Assembly (NCBI RefSeq): GCF_014650755.1
Contig: NZ_BMVO01000003.1
Span: 124,001-188,000 of the forward strand
DNA length: 64,000 nucleotides
Direction: 5' to 3'
From: Streptomyces chryseus
Lineage (GTDB): Bacteria > Actinomycetota > Actinomycetes > Streptomycetales > Streptomycetaceae
Shown here: piece after piece, positions 26,946-35,263 of the stretch
Position numbering within the stretch: the stretch's first letter is position 1
Layout: the number at the start of each line of letters is the position of its first letter
The notes under the pieces: generated by a model
Database searches by the model: none
Seen by the model: the letters and a program-made list of their open reading frames with translations, nothing else
What the model was told of the DNA's origin: nothing
Translations under genes and position numbers: made by a program

Positions 26946-28268
26946 ATGAGGACACGACCGTTCTCCACCCTGTCAGGGCTGCTGCTCTCGGTGGCGGCCG
27001 CCGTACTCGCCATGGCGCCGGGCGCGCAGGCGGCCACGGGACTCGACGCGGCGGCGGACGCGCTGCGCCAGGGGCCGGTGTACGTCGATCAACGCGCGGG
27101 CGACCAGTTGCCGCCGCGTGAGGCGGACGCGCTGGAGCAGAAGATCCTCGACGCCGACAAGCCCGTCTTCGTCGCGGTGCTCCCGCAGAACGAACAGTTC
27201 CCGCCGGACGGCCTGCTCGCCGACCTGCGGACCAAGACGGGCATCACCGGGGTGTACGCCGTCCGGCTCGGCGACGGGTTCGACGCGGGCGCCGACCCCG
27301 CCGTGATGTCGCGTCAGGCGGTAGGCAACCTCACCGCCTCCGTGGAGCCCGCGGGCGGCAGCGACGCCGTCACCCAGCTGAACACCTTCGTCGACGACGC
27401 CCTCCAACAGGCGCGGGGCGACGCCCCGGGCACCTGGGAAGGCGCGCAGAGCGGGCCGTCCTCCGTCGTCGGTCTGGTGACGTTCGGCGTGGTGCTGGTC
27501 GCCGGAGCCGCCGGTGTCCTCCTCGTGGCGAACCGCGGCCGCAGGCGCCGGGCGGAGCGCGAGCGGGCCGCGCTGGAGAAGGTGCGCGTGGTGGTCGACG
27601 AGGACATCACCGCCTTCGGCGAGACCCTGGAGCGCCTGGACTTCCATCCCGGCGAACCGGGCGCCGACGACGCGATGCGGGCCGACTACGAGCGTGCCCT
27701 GGACGCGTACGAGAAGGCCAAATCGGCCATGGCCAGGGCGACGAAGGCCGACGAGGCCCGCGGGGTCACCAACGCGCTGGAGGACGGCCGCTTCTCGCTC
27801 GCCGTGCTCGCCGCGCGCCGGGAGGGCGCCCCGCTTCCGGAACGCCGGCCGCCGTGCTTCTTCGACCCGCGCCACGGACCCTCCACGACCGACGTCGACT
27901 GGGCTCCGGCGGGCGGCCACACGCGCCTGGTGCCGGTGTGCGCGGCGGACGCCACCCGGCTGTCCGAGGGGCAGGACCCGATGTCCCGCACCGTCGAGAC
28001 GGCGGACGGCCGCCGTCCGTACTGGGAGGCGGGCCCGGCGTACGCCCCGTGGATCGGAGGCTACTACGGCGGCGGCATCCTGCCCGGCCTGCTGATGGGC
28101 ACCATGCTCGGCTCGATGCTCTCCACCCCGGCCTACGCGGACCCGGGCGCCGGCGGCTACGAGGGCGGCGACTTCTCCGGGGGCGACTTCAACTCCGGGG
28201 ACTTCGGCGGCGGAGGCGACTTCGGCGGTGGCTTCGGGGGCGGCGACGTCGGCGGCGGCGGCTTCTAG
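26946..28268 (+). CDS. Membrane-anchored protein with signal peptide and Gly-rich C-terminus, function unknown
   Basis: The 440-aa protein has a signal peptide (residues 1-29, ending AQAA), an extracellular domain of about 140 residues (GPVYVDQRAGDQLPPREADALEQ) that resembles the TPM-like domains of exported actinobacterial proteins, one transmembrane helix (about 175-196, VVGLVTFGVVLVAGAAGVLLV), a basic stop-transfer, and a cytoplasmic region with a helical coiled-coil-like stretch (210-285). The end is a hydrophobic patch (GGILPGLLMGTMLGSML) and about 40 residues of GGDF/GGGF repeats. CFFDPRHGPS lies between. No enzyme motif is seen. The gene stands alone and may be translated from a leaderless message. 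Confidence 0.8.
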   Translation: MRTRPFSTLSGLLLSVAAAVLAMAPGAQAATGLDAAADALRQGPVYVDQRAGDQLPPREADALEQKILDADKPVFVAVLPQNEQFPPDGLLADLRTKTGITGVYAVRLGDGFDAGADPAVMSRQAVGNLTASVEPAGGSDAVTQLNTFVDDALQQARGDAPGTWEGAQSGPSSVVGLVTFGVVLVAGAAGVLLVANRGRRRRAERERAALEKVRVVVDEDITAFGETLERLDFHPGEPGADDAMRADYERALDAYEKAKSAMARATKADEARGVTNALEDGRFSLAVLAARREGAPLPERRPPCFFDPRHGPSTTDVDWAPAGGHTRLVPVCAADATRLSEGQDPMSRTVETADGRRPYWEAGPAYAPWIGGYYGGGILPGLLMGTMLGSMLSTPAYADPGAGGYEGGDFSGGDFNSGDFGGGGDFGGGFGGGDVGGGGF

Positions 28269-28523
28269 GCCGCCGTGGCCGTCCGGGGCCGGCGCCCACG
28301 GGTACCGTCCGGGCGGCCCCGGACACAAGCAGTCCCCGGTAGTCCGTCCCGTTCCCGCGAGGCCCAGCCGTCGCTGGGTACTCCGGGGCCGGGGGGATCT
28401 GCCGGGGGCCTGGCCAGAACCTGCGAGTGGGTCGTCACGCAAGTCGGTGAACGTCTCCGCCGACCGTGCGGCTCGCTCCGGTTTTCCGGTGTATATGGAA
28501 TTGTCCTCCCGATTCCTCCCGAG

Positions 28524-29144
28524 TCAAGAGGTCGCGGCGCTCTTCACGGCGGAGATGTCGAAGGTCAGCTTGATCTTGTCGCTGACCAGCACGCCACCCG
28601 TCTCCAGGGCCGCGTTCCACGTCAGGCCCCAGTCGGAGCGCAGGATGTCGGCCTTGCCCTCGAACCCGACGCGCTCGTTGCCGAACGGGTCCGTGGCCGA
28701 GCCGTTGAACTCCAGGTCGATGGAGAGCGGCCGCGTGACGCCCTTGATGGTCAGGTCGCCGGTGATCCGGTAGTCGGTGCCGCCCAGCGCCTCGGCCGAG
28801 GTGGAGCGGAAGGTCATCAGCGGAAACTGCTCGGCGTCGAAGAAGTCCGCGCTGCGCAGGTGGTTGTCCCGGTCGGCGCTGCCGGTGTCGATCGAGCCGA
28901 TCTTCACGTCGATCGAGGCGGTGGAGGCGGCCGGGTTCGCGCCGTCGAGCACCAGCGTGCCCGCGTAGTCCGGGAAGGAGCCGCGGACGTTGGTGACCAT
29001 GGCGTGCCGGGCGGTGAAGCCGATGCTGCTGTGCGCCGGGTCGATGCTGTACTCGCCGGTCAGGGCGGCCAGCGCCGGGTCGACGGCGGCCGGGGTGGTG
29101 GGGACGGCGGTCGTGGTGGCGGTGCCGCGGCTGAAGAGACCCAT
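28524..29144 (-). CDS. YceI-family protein
   Basis: The 206-aa product has the YceI lipocalin-like fold: TGEYSIDPAHSSIGFTARH, the VRGSFPDYAGTLVLDG strand pair, SADFFDAEQFPLMTFRS and YRITGDLTIKGVTRPL. YceI proteins bind isoprenoid chains in a beta-barrel and often respond to membrane or oxidative stress. There is no Sec signal peptide, only a Ser/Thr/Ala-rich stretch (GLFSRGTATTTAVPTTPAAV), so it is probably cytoplasmic. ATG 29144 follows AAGGAG. Upstream are a good promoter and two TTGAA/TTCAA operator-like repeats, pointing to a MarR-type repressor encoded elsewhere. Confidence 0.92.
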   Translation of the reverse strand: MGLFSRGTATTTAVPTTPAAVDPALAALTGEYSIDPAHSSIGFTARHAMVTNVRGSFPDYAGTLVLDGANPAASTASIDVKIGSIDTGSADRDNHLRSADFFDAEQFPLMTFRSTSAEALGGTDYRITGDLTIKGVTRPLSIDLEFNGSATDPFGNERVGFEGKADILRSDWGLTWNAALETGGVLVSDKIKLTFDISAVKSAATS

Positions 29145-29167
29145 GATGACGAACTCCTTCGAAGTTG

Positions 29168-29181
29168 GTTGAACCTTCAAC
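29168..29181. promoter_or_regulatory. MarR-type operator candidate upstream of yceI
   Basis: GTTGAA-CC-TTCAAC is a perfect 14-base palindrome just downstream of the expected transcription start of the YceI gene. A related half-site, GTTCAAGTTTCAAC, lies at 29205-29218 over the -35. Repeats of TTGAA and TTCAA are typical of MarR-family operators. Confidence 0.55.
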
Positions 29182-29188
29182 GAGAACG

Positions 29189-29217
29189 ACTGTAGACCCA
29201 TTCCGTTCAAGTTTCAA
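29189..29217 (-). promoter_or_regulatory. Promoter of the YceI gene
   Basis: On the minus strand, TTGAAA (29217-29212), a 17-base spacer and TACAGT (29194-29189) make one of the best vegetative promoter matches in the window. It is flanked by the operator-like repeats. Confidence 0.65.
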
Positions 29218-29272
29218 CAAGTGCGCGGAAGGGGCCTGTGGAAGCCCTCAGCCGCGGCGCGATCCGCCCCGG

Positions 29273-30499
29273 CTACGACCCGACCGTCAGCGTGAAGCGA
29301 CGCGGGTTGCCGTCGTGGGCGGCGCCCGAGACGTCCGGCCGGCCGTCCGGACGGACGTCGTCGTACGGGAAGGCGTAGCCGATCGGCGTGTGCGCGTGGA
29401 CCACGCGTGCCCAGTGATTGGTCGACGGGTCGCGGTAGTAGTCGGTGGGTGCCGGGCCGTTCGGCTGGTCGGGGTGGGTGAGCAGAGTCGTGCGGTTGAA
29501 GCCCGCCGCCAGCCGGGCGAGCAGCGCCTTGCGGTCGTCCGGGTCGCCCGGGTTGTTGGTGAACGGCCCGTGGTTGCAGGTGAAGACGTCCTTCGAGGTG
29601 GGCTTGGTGAAGCTGTGGCCGCCGGTGAAGTTCAGGACGCCCCCGCTGACCCGGCCCACGCGCACGCCGCGCCCACCCTGGAGGTCGATCCGCAGGTCGG
29701 TGGTGCGGTACTTCTCCCAGACGCGGTCGATGTACCCGGTGAAGGCGTCGCGCAGCGGCATCTGGCCGGGGCGGTCGAAGTGCGGCGCCATGAGGTTCTG
29801 CGGGGAGATCACCCGCAGGACCGAGCCGTTCGCGGCGCGGACCACCAGCTTGTCCCACGGCCTCCCGTCCCGGGCGGCCTGCGCCACGAGCGCGTCGGCC
29901 GTCTTCTGCAGCGCGCCGGCCGGCAGGGGGGCGACAGTGTGGGTGGCGTCGCCGGTGAGGGTGAGGCCGATGGGGAGAGCGGTCACCAGGTCGACATAGC
30001 TGATGTTGGCGTAGAGCTGCTGCGGGTTGAAGGTGAACTCCGCGAACGACCAGGTGCGGCCGTAATTGGCGTCGGTGGAGGTCGCGAAGGCGGGCTCGAC
30101 CAGGGCGGGGCCCGGGTTCACGAAGAAGTCCAGCTTGCCGTCGCGTACGAAGTAGACCCGGGCGCCGAACATCTGAGGCAGCGTCAGCACCACTGGCCCC
30201 GCGCCTGCCGGACGCAGCGGAATGGCGCAGTCGACAGGGAGCGGGGTCTGGGGCGCGGCGGGGGACTGCGGGTAGTACACGCCCCCGCCGGGGCGCAGCA
30301 GCACCCAGCGGCCGGTGCCCTGCTCGTGACCGGTGACGTACGCGTGGACCGTTCCCGGCAGCGACTTGTTCGCCAGGGCCAGTTCGCAGGTGGTGGGTGC
30401 GGCGGCGGCCTGCGGGCTGAGAGCGCTTCCCCAGGCGGGGGAGGAGAGCACTGTCGTGGCCGCGGTGGCGCCTGCGAGGAAGATGCGACGGGTAAGCAT
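29273..30499 (-). CDS. Secreted glycoside hydrolase family 64 beta-1,3-glucanase
   Basis: The 408-aa protein has a Tat-type signal (LTRRIFLAGATAATT) and then a GH64 domain: PGTVHAYVTGHEQGTGRWVLLRPGG, the thaumatin-like PVDCAIPL, MFGARVYFVRDGKLDFFVNPGPALVEP and the DANYGRTWSFAEFTFN block with acidic residues, then NISYVDLVTALPIGLTLTG. GH64 enzymes cut beta-1,3-glucan such as laminarin or fungal wall glucan, often releasing pentaose. No carbohydrate-binding module follows. ATG 30499 has AGGAG 8 bases upstream. It is divergent from the PL8 lyase, with an 18-base LacI-type palindrome about 75 bases upstream of the start. Confidence 0.88.
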   Translation of the reverse strand: MLTRRIFLAGATAATTVLSSPAWGSALSPQAAAAPTTCELALANKSLPGTVHAYVTGHEQGTGRWVLLRPGGGVYYPQSPAAPQTPLPVDCAIPLRPAGAGPVVLTLPQMFGARVYFVRDGKLDFFVNPGPALVEPAFATSTDANYGRTWSFAEFTFNPQQLYANISYVDLVTALPIGLTLTGDATHTVAPLPAGALQKTADALVAQAARDGRPWDKLVVRAANGSVLRVISPQNLMAPHFDRPGQMPLRDAFTGYIDRVWEKYRTTDLRIDLQGGRGVRVGRVSGGVLNFTGGHSFTKPTSKDVFTCNHGPFTNNPGDPDDRKALLARLAAGFNRTTLLTHPDQPNGPAPTDYYRDPSTNHWARVVHAHTPIGYAFPYDDVRPDGRPDVSGAAHDGNPRRFTLTVGS

Positions 30500-30570
30500 A
30501 AGGTGAACTCCTGTTGTTGTGGGGGGAGTTCAACTGTCCGCGACCGCCGGGACGGGCGTCAAGGCTTGTG

Positions 30571-30588
30571 CCTGAGAGCGCTCTCAGG
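30571..30588. promoter_or_regulatory. LacI-family operator upstream of the GH64 gene
   Basis: CCTGAGAGCGCTCTCAGG is a perfect 18-base palindrome with the central CG step of LacI/GalR operators. It closely resembles the cellobiose-type operator TGGGAGCGCTCCCA of Streptomyces CebR. It lies about 72-89 bases before the GH64 start, in the divergent gap. Confidence 0.75.
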
Positions 30589-30709
30589 CTCTGCGCCGGG
30601 ACCGGTGGCCGGCGCCCCGCCCGCACGACGCCCCCATCGCCGCAGGGTGCAGGGGCGGCGCCGCAAGCCACCCGCGCCCCCTTCCCCGCACTCCGCGCCA
30701 ATCGCCGGG

Positions 30710-30723
30710 CGCAAGCGCTTTCC
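30710..30723. promoter_or_regulatory. Second LacI-like operator, upstream of the PL8 lyase gene
   Basis: The core AAGCGCTT (30713-30720) with TCC on the right resembles GGAAAGCGCTTTCC-type LacI operators; the left flank fits poorly. It is about 92 bases before the lyase start, on the lyase side of the gap. Confidence 0.5.
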
Positions 30724-30814
30724 ATCAAGTGCCGCACAGCCATTGAACGGGCGCGGAGCCCCGTGCTAGACCAGCGGGCACAGGTCTACACCACCCCAGC
30801 CCCCGGAGGTCCAC

Positions 30815-33205
30815 GTGCCGCCCGCATCCCCCTGGTCCCGCCGCGCCTTCCTCGCCACCGCCGCGGCCGCCACCTCCGCCACCGCACTCGGCCTCCCCAC
30901 GCCCGCCCAGGCAGCCCCCGCCCGCGCCGCCCTCGCCCAAGCCGGCCCCGCCGCCGACGAATTCGACGTGCTGCGCCTGCGGTGGGTCGAACTCTCCCTC
31001 GGCTCGGGATTCGACCCGGCCGCCGAGCCCTACGCCTCGCGCCTCAAGGAGACCGGCCGCCTCGCCACCGGCTTCCGCGCCACCATGGCCCCCGCTGACG
31101 CCTCCCTGTGGCCCGGCCACCCCTTCGACCCGCCCGCCGGCATAACCCAGAGCTACAGCCGCCTGTGGACCATGACCCAGGCCTACCTCCAGCCCGGCAC
31201 GGGCCTCACCGCCGACGCCGGCCTCCTCGCCGACGTCCTCCGCGGCCTCGACCACCTCTCCGCCCGCGTCTACAACCCCTCCACCACCCGCTACGGCAAC
31301 TGGTGGGAGTGGCAGATCGGCAGTCCCCGGCTCCTCATGGACATCGCAGCCGCCCTCCACGACCGGCTCACCGACGCCCAGCGCCAAGCCGCCTGCGCCG
31401 CCGTCGACCACTTCGTCCCCGACGCCGTCCTGAGGAACTACTCCGGCACCAGCACCGGCGCCAACCGCGTCGACCTCTGCCGCTCCGTCGCGCTGCGCGG
31501 CGTCCTCGGCCGCGCCCCGGCCAAGGTCGCTCTCGCCCGTGACGCCCTGTCGCCCGTCTTCCCATACGTGACCAAGGGAGACGGACTGTACGTCGACGGC
31601 TCCTTCGTCCAGCACACCTGGGTCGCCTACTCCGGCACGTACGGCCAGGTCATGCTCGACGGGCTGGGCCGGCTCTTCACCCTCCTCGAGGGCTCCACCT
31701 GGGCCGTCACCGACCCGAACCGCCAGATCATCCTCGACTCGGTCGAGAACGCGTACGCGCCCCTCATCTACAACGGCCTGATGATGGACAGCGTCAACGG
31801 CCGCGCCATCAGCCGCGGCTACCTCAGGAGCGACGACCGCAAGGTCATGCGCAGCGACCACTTCCACGGCCAGGGACTCATCGCCGCCGTCCCGCTGCTC
31901 GCCGGCGGCGCGTCCGCGGCCGAGCGGGAGCGCTGGACCGCGATCGTCAAGGGCTGGATCGAACGCGACCGTACGACGCCCCTGCTCACCGCGCCCCAGT
32001 TCAACGTCGCCGACCTCTCCCGGCTGCACGCCGTCGCCGCCTCGCCCGTGCCCGCCGCCCCCGAGCCCGTCGCGCACAAGCTCTTCGCCTCCATGGACCG
32101 GGCCGTGCACCGCCGCCCCGGCTGGGCGGCCGGGATCTCGATGGCCTCGGAGCGGATCTCGTACTACGAGTGCGGCAACGGCGAGAACCCGCGCGGCTGG
32201 CACACCGGGGCGGGAATGCTCTACTGGTGGCCGGGGGAGCGGGAGAACGATCAGTACACCAACTGGTTCTGGCCGACCGTCGACTTCTACCGGTTGCCCG
32301 GCACCACCGTGTCCACCCGGCGGCTCGCCGACCGGGCGGGCGGCGAATGGGGCGCCCCCAAGCCCGCCGTGCGGTGGGTCGGCGGTGCGACCGACGGCGA
32401 GTTCGCCGCCGTCGGCCAGCACCTCAAGGGCCTCGGCTCCACCCTCGAAGCCCGCAAGTCGTGGTTCTGCGTGGCCGACGCCCTCGTCTGCCTCGGCGCC
32501 GGCATCACCTCCACCGACGGCGTACCCGCCGAGACGATCGTCGACAACCGCATGCTGGGAGAAGCCGGTACGAACACTCTCACCGTCGACGACGGGCGCG
32601 CCGCCCCCCGCTGGGCCCACCTCGAAGGCCACGGCGGCTGGGTCTTCCCCGCAGCGGCCGGCGCGGACCTGAAGACGCTGCGGGAGGACCGCACCGGTTC
32701 CTGGAGCGACATCAACACCACCAGCACCACCGAACGCCGTACCCGCCGCTACCAGACCCTCTGGCTCGACCACGGCATCGATCCGGTCGACGCCGGCTAC
32801 GCCTACCTCCTCATGCCCGGCGCCTCCCGCCGCACCGTCGCCGCCCGCGCGGCCGACACCGGCTGGCTGAGGACGCTCGCCAACACCAGCGCCGTCCAGG
32901 CGGTGGCGATCCGCTCCCTGGGCGTCACGGCCGCCAACTTCTGGCAGCCGGGCACGGTGGAACGGCTGACCGTGTCGGCCCCGGCGAGTGTGCTCGTACG
33001 GAAGAAGCGCCGCACCGCGACCCTCGCCGTCAGCGAGCCGCCGCGCACCGGGCAGCCGCTGGAGGTCACGTGGGCGCACCGAGGCGCCCGCGTCGTCTCG
33101 AAGGACCCCTCCGTCGAGGTGCTGTCCACCGGCCGTACCCTGAGGCTTCGCGTCACGCCGGGAACGGCCGGCGCGAGCCACCGCTGTGAGGTGGCTCTCA
33201 GCTGA
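30815..33205 (+). CDS. Secreted polysaccharide lyase family 8 (hyaluronate/chondroitin/xanthan lyase type)
   Basis: The 796-aa protein has a Tat signal (SRRAFLATAAAA), an alpha/alpha-toroid catalytic domain (about 50-390) and beta-sandwich domains to the end. The PL8 catalytic residues are in place: Asn217 in STGANRVDL, His267 in VQHTWVAYSG and Tyr276 in TYG, with spacings of 50 and 9 residues as in hyaluronate lyases. The aromatic patch GNWWEWQIG (Asn162-) is also present. It should cut uronic acid-containing polysaccharides by beta-elimination outside the cell; the exact polymer is unknown. GTG 30815 follows GGAGGTC. A LacI-like site and the divergent GH64 gene suggest joint control of polymer breakdown. 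Confidence 0.9.
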   Translation: MPPASPWSRRAFLATAAAATSATALGLPTPAQAAPARAALAQAGPAADEFDVLRLRWVELSLGSGFDPAAEPYASRLKETGRLATGFRATMAPADASLWPGHPFDPPAGITQSYSRLWTMTQAYLQPGTGLTADAGLLADVLRGLDHLSARVYNPSTTRYGNWWEWQIGSPRLLMDIAAALHDRLTDAQRQAACAAVDHFVPDAVLRNYSGTSTGANRVDLCRSVALRGVLGRAPAKVALARDALSPVFPYVTKGDGLYVDGSFVQHTWVAYSGTYGQVMLDGLGRLFTLLEGSTWAVTDPNRQIILDSVENAYAPLIYNGLMMDSVNGRAISRGYLRSDDRKVMRSDHFHGQGLIAAVPLLAGGASAAERERWTAIVKGWIERDRTTPLLTAPQFNVADLSRLHAVAASPVPAAPEPVAHKLFASMDRAVHRRPGWAAGISMASERISYYECGNGENPRGWHTGAGMLYWWPGERENDQYTNWFWPTVDFYRLPGTTVSTRRLADRAGGEWGAPKPAVRWVGGATDGEFAAVGQHLKGLGSTLEARKSWFCVADALVCLGAGITSTDGVPAETIVDNRMLGEAGTNTLTVDDGRAAPRWAHLEGHGGWVFPAAAGADLKTLREDRTGSWSDINTTSTTERRTRRYQTLWLDHGIDPVDAGYAYLLMPGASRRTVAARAADTGWLRTLANTSAVQAVAIRSLGVTAANFWQPGTVERLTVSAPASVLVRKKRRTATLAVSEPPRTGQPLEVTWAHRGARVVSKDPSVEVLSTGRTLRLRVTPGTAGASHRCEVALS

Positions 33206-33308
33206 CCGCGCGCCACGTCCTTGTCGGACCTCCACAACGGCCGACGGCTCTGAGCTGGTAGTTAGGCTGCATAGCCGGATGGTTCTGTTCAGTGGTGACA
33301 GGAGAACG

Positions 33309-33343
33309 GGCCGGAGACTGTGAAGAGTCGACGGCCTGTTTTT
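33309..33343 (+). terminator. Terminator after the PL8 gene, just before accB
   Basis: GGCCG (33309-33313) pairs with CGGCC (33332-33336), with an inner GACT/AGTC pairing, and runs into TGTTTTT. It ends 26 bases before the accB start, so accB must begin very close downstream, possibly as a leaderless message from TAGGGT (33358-33363). Confidence 0.7.
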
Positions 33344-33369
33344 CTTGTACTCCTCCGTAGGGTCGGTAC

Positions 33370-34953
33370 ATGACCGTTTTGGACGAGACGCCGAGCGAGC
33401 CCACCGACGCCCGTGGCCGGGTGGCCGAACTGCTCGCGCTGCGCGAGCAGGCCCGCCGCGGCCCCAGTGAGCGGGCGACCGAAGCCCAGCACGCCAAGGG
33501 CAAGCTGACCGCCCGTGAGCGCATCGAGCTGTTGCTCGACCCGGGTACGTTCAAGGAGGTCGAGCAGCTGCGCCGGCACCGGGCGACCGGATTCGGCCTG
33601 GAGGCCAAGAAGCCGTACACCGACGGTGTCATCACCGGCTGGGGCACGGTGGAGGGCCGTACGGTCTTCGTCTACGCCCACGACTTCCGCATCTTCGGCG
33701 GCGCGCTGGGCGAGGCCCACGCCACGAAGATCCACAAGATCATGGACATGGCCATCTCGGCCGGCGCCCCGCTGGTCTCCCTGAACGACGGCGCCGGCGC
33801 CCGTATCCAGGAGGGCGTCTCGGCGCTCGCCGGCTACGGCGGCATCTTCCAGCGCAACACCCGCGCCTCCGGTGTCATCCCGCAGATCTCGGTGATGCTC
33901 GGCCCGTGCGCGGGCGGCGCGGCGTACAGCCCGGCCCTCACGGACTTCGTCTTCATGGTCCGCGAGACCTCGCAGATGTTCATCACGGGCCCGGACGTCG
34001 TCCGCGCCGTGACCGGTGAGGAGATCACCCAGAACGGCCTCGGCGGCGCCGACGTGCACGCCGAGACCTCGGGCGTCGCGCACTTCGCGTACGACGACGA
34101 GGAGACCTGCATCGCCGAGGTCCGCTACCTGATCTCGATGCTGCCGTCCAACAACCGCGAGAACCCGCCCACCGTCGAGTCCGAGGACCCCGAGGACCGT
34201 CGCTCCGACGTGCTCCTCGACCTCGTCCCGGCCGACGGCAACCGCCCGTACGACATGCGCAAGGTCATCGAGGAGCTCGTCGACGACGGCGACTTCCTGG
34301 AGATCCACGAGCGCTGGGCCACCAACATCATCTGCACCCTGGCCCGCCTCGGCGGCCAGGTCGTCGGCATCGTGGCCAACCAGCCGCAGTCGCTGGCCGG
34401 TGTCCTCGACATCGAGGCCAGCGAGAAGGCCGCGCGTTTCGTCCAGATGTGCGACGCCTTCAACATCCCGATCGTCACCCTGTTGGACGTCCCCGGGTTC
34501 CTGCCGGGCGTCGACCAGGAGCACGGTGGGATCATCCGCCACGGCGCCAAGCTGCTGTACGCCTACTGCAACGCCACCGTGCCCCGGATCTCCCTGATCC
34601 TGCGGAAGGCCTACGGAGGTGCGTACATCGTCATGGACTCCCAGTCCATCGGTGCCGACCTCACCTACGCCTGGCCCACCAACGAGATCGCGGTGATGGG
34701 CGCCGAGGGCGCGGCGAACGTCATCTTCCGCAAGCAGATCGCCGACGCCGACGACCCCGAGGCCATGCGCGCCCGCATGGTCAAGGAGTACAAGGCCGAG
34801 CTGATGCACCCCTACTACGCCGCGGAGCGCGGCCTGGTCGACGACGTCATCGACCCGGCCGAGACGCGCGAGGTGCTGATCGCCTCCCTCGCCATGCTCC
34901 GCAGCAAGCACGCCGACCTGCCGTCGCGCAAGCACGGCAACCCCCCGCAGTAA
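33370..34953 (+). CDS. accB: Acyl-CoA carboxylase beta (carboxyltransferase) subunit, AccB type
   Basis: The subunit transfers carboxyl from biotin to acetyl-CoA or propionyl-CoA, giving malonyl-CoA or methylmalonyl-CoA for fatty acid and polyketide synthesis. The 527-aa protein has the two crotonase-like halves and oxyanion glycines (LGPCAGGAAYSPAL and KAYGGAYIVM). Position 420, in GGAYIVM, is Ile. In Streptomyces PccB the matching residue is Asp422 and favours propionyl-CoA, while an Ile there allows acetyl-CoA, so this is the AccB paralogue with broad specificity. It is followed 25 bases later by accE. ATG 33370 has only AGGGT upstream. The biotinylated alpha subunit is encoded elsewhere. 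Confidence 0.94.
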   Translation: MTVLDETPSEPTDARGRVAELLALREQARRGPSERATEAQHAKGKLTARERIELLLDPGTFKEVEQLRRHRATGFGLEAKKPYTDGVITGWGTVEGRTVFVYAHDFRIFGGALGEAHATKIHKIMDMAISAGAPLVSLNDGAGARIQEGVSALAGYGGIFQRNTRASGVIPQISVMLGPCAGGAAYSPALTDFVFMVRETSQMFITGPDVVRAVTGEEITQNGLGGADVHAETSGVAHFAYDDEETCIAEVRYLISMLPSNNRENPPTVESEDPEDRRSDVLLDLVPADGNRPYDMRKVIEELVDDGDFLEIHERWATNIICTLARLGGQVVGIVANQPQSLAGVLDIEASEKAARFVQMCDAFNIPIVTLLDVPGFLPGVDQEHGGIIRHGAKLLYAYCNATVPRISLILRKAYGGAYIVMDSQSIGADLTYAWPTNEIAVMGAEGAANVIFRKQIADADDPEAMRARMVKEYKAELMHPYYAAERGLVDDVIDPAETREVLIASLAMLRSKHADLPSRKHGNPPQ

Positions 34954-34978
34954 TCCTGCGACGAAGAGGAGAACCTCA

Positions 34979-35173
34979 GTGAACGAGTCTTTGCTGCGCG
35001 TCGAGAAGGGCCACGCCGAGCCCGAGGAACTGGCCGCGATCACCGCGGTATTGATGGCCCGCGCCGCGAACCGCTCCGACGAGGCCCCGGCCCACCACGG
35101 CCGCTCCACGGCCGGCTGGCGCCGCCTGGAGCGCACCCCGGGCTTCCGCGCCCCGCACAGCTGGCAGGGTTGA
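34979..35173 (+). CDS. accE: Acyl-CoA carboxylase epsilon subunit
   Basis: The 64-aa protein (MNESLLRVEKGHAEPEELAAITAVL) has the short helical epsilon core with PEELAAI and a C-terminal GWRRLERTPGFRAPHSWQG, the pattern of actinobacterial AccE. This subunit binds the beta subunit and raises activity of the complex. GTG 34979 follows AGAGGAG 25 bases after accB, so the pair is co-transcribed and probably co-translated. A bidirectional terminator follows. Confidence 0.92.
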   Translation: MNESLLRVEKGHAEPEELAAITAVLMARAANRSDEAPAHHGRSTAGWRRLERTPGFRAPHSWQG

Positions 35174-35203
35174 GCCCCACCGCCTTTCCCGGCACGTACG
35201 ACG

Positions 35204-35243
35204 AAGGCCCCCGTCCACTCTCGCGAGTGGCGGGGGCCTTTCT
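35204..35243. terminator. Bidirectional terminator between accE and the conservon
   Basis: A stem of 16 bp with one bulged base (35204-35220 with 35225-35240) is followed by TTCTC on the plus strand and starts with CGTCG-like sequence on the other side. It lies between convergent genes. Confidence 0.85.
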
Positions 35244-35263
35244 CGTACGCGTGCTCCGTACGC

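Noticed and set aside
33370..34953. Propionyl-specific PccB for the carboxylase gene
   Set aside because: Residue 420 is Ile where PccB has the specificity-setting Asp422, and the accE partner follows directly, so AccB fits better.
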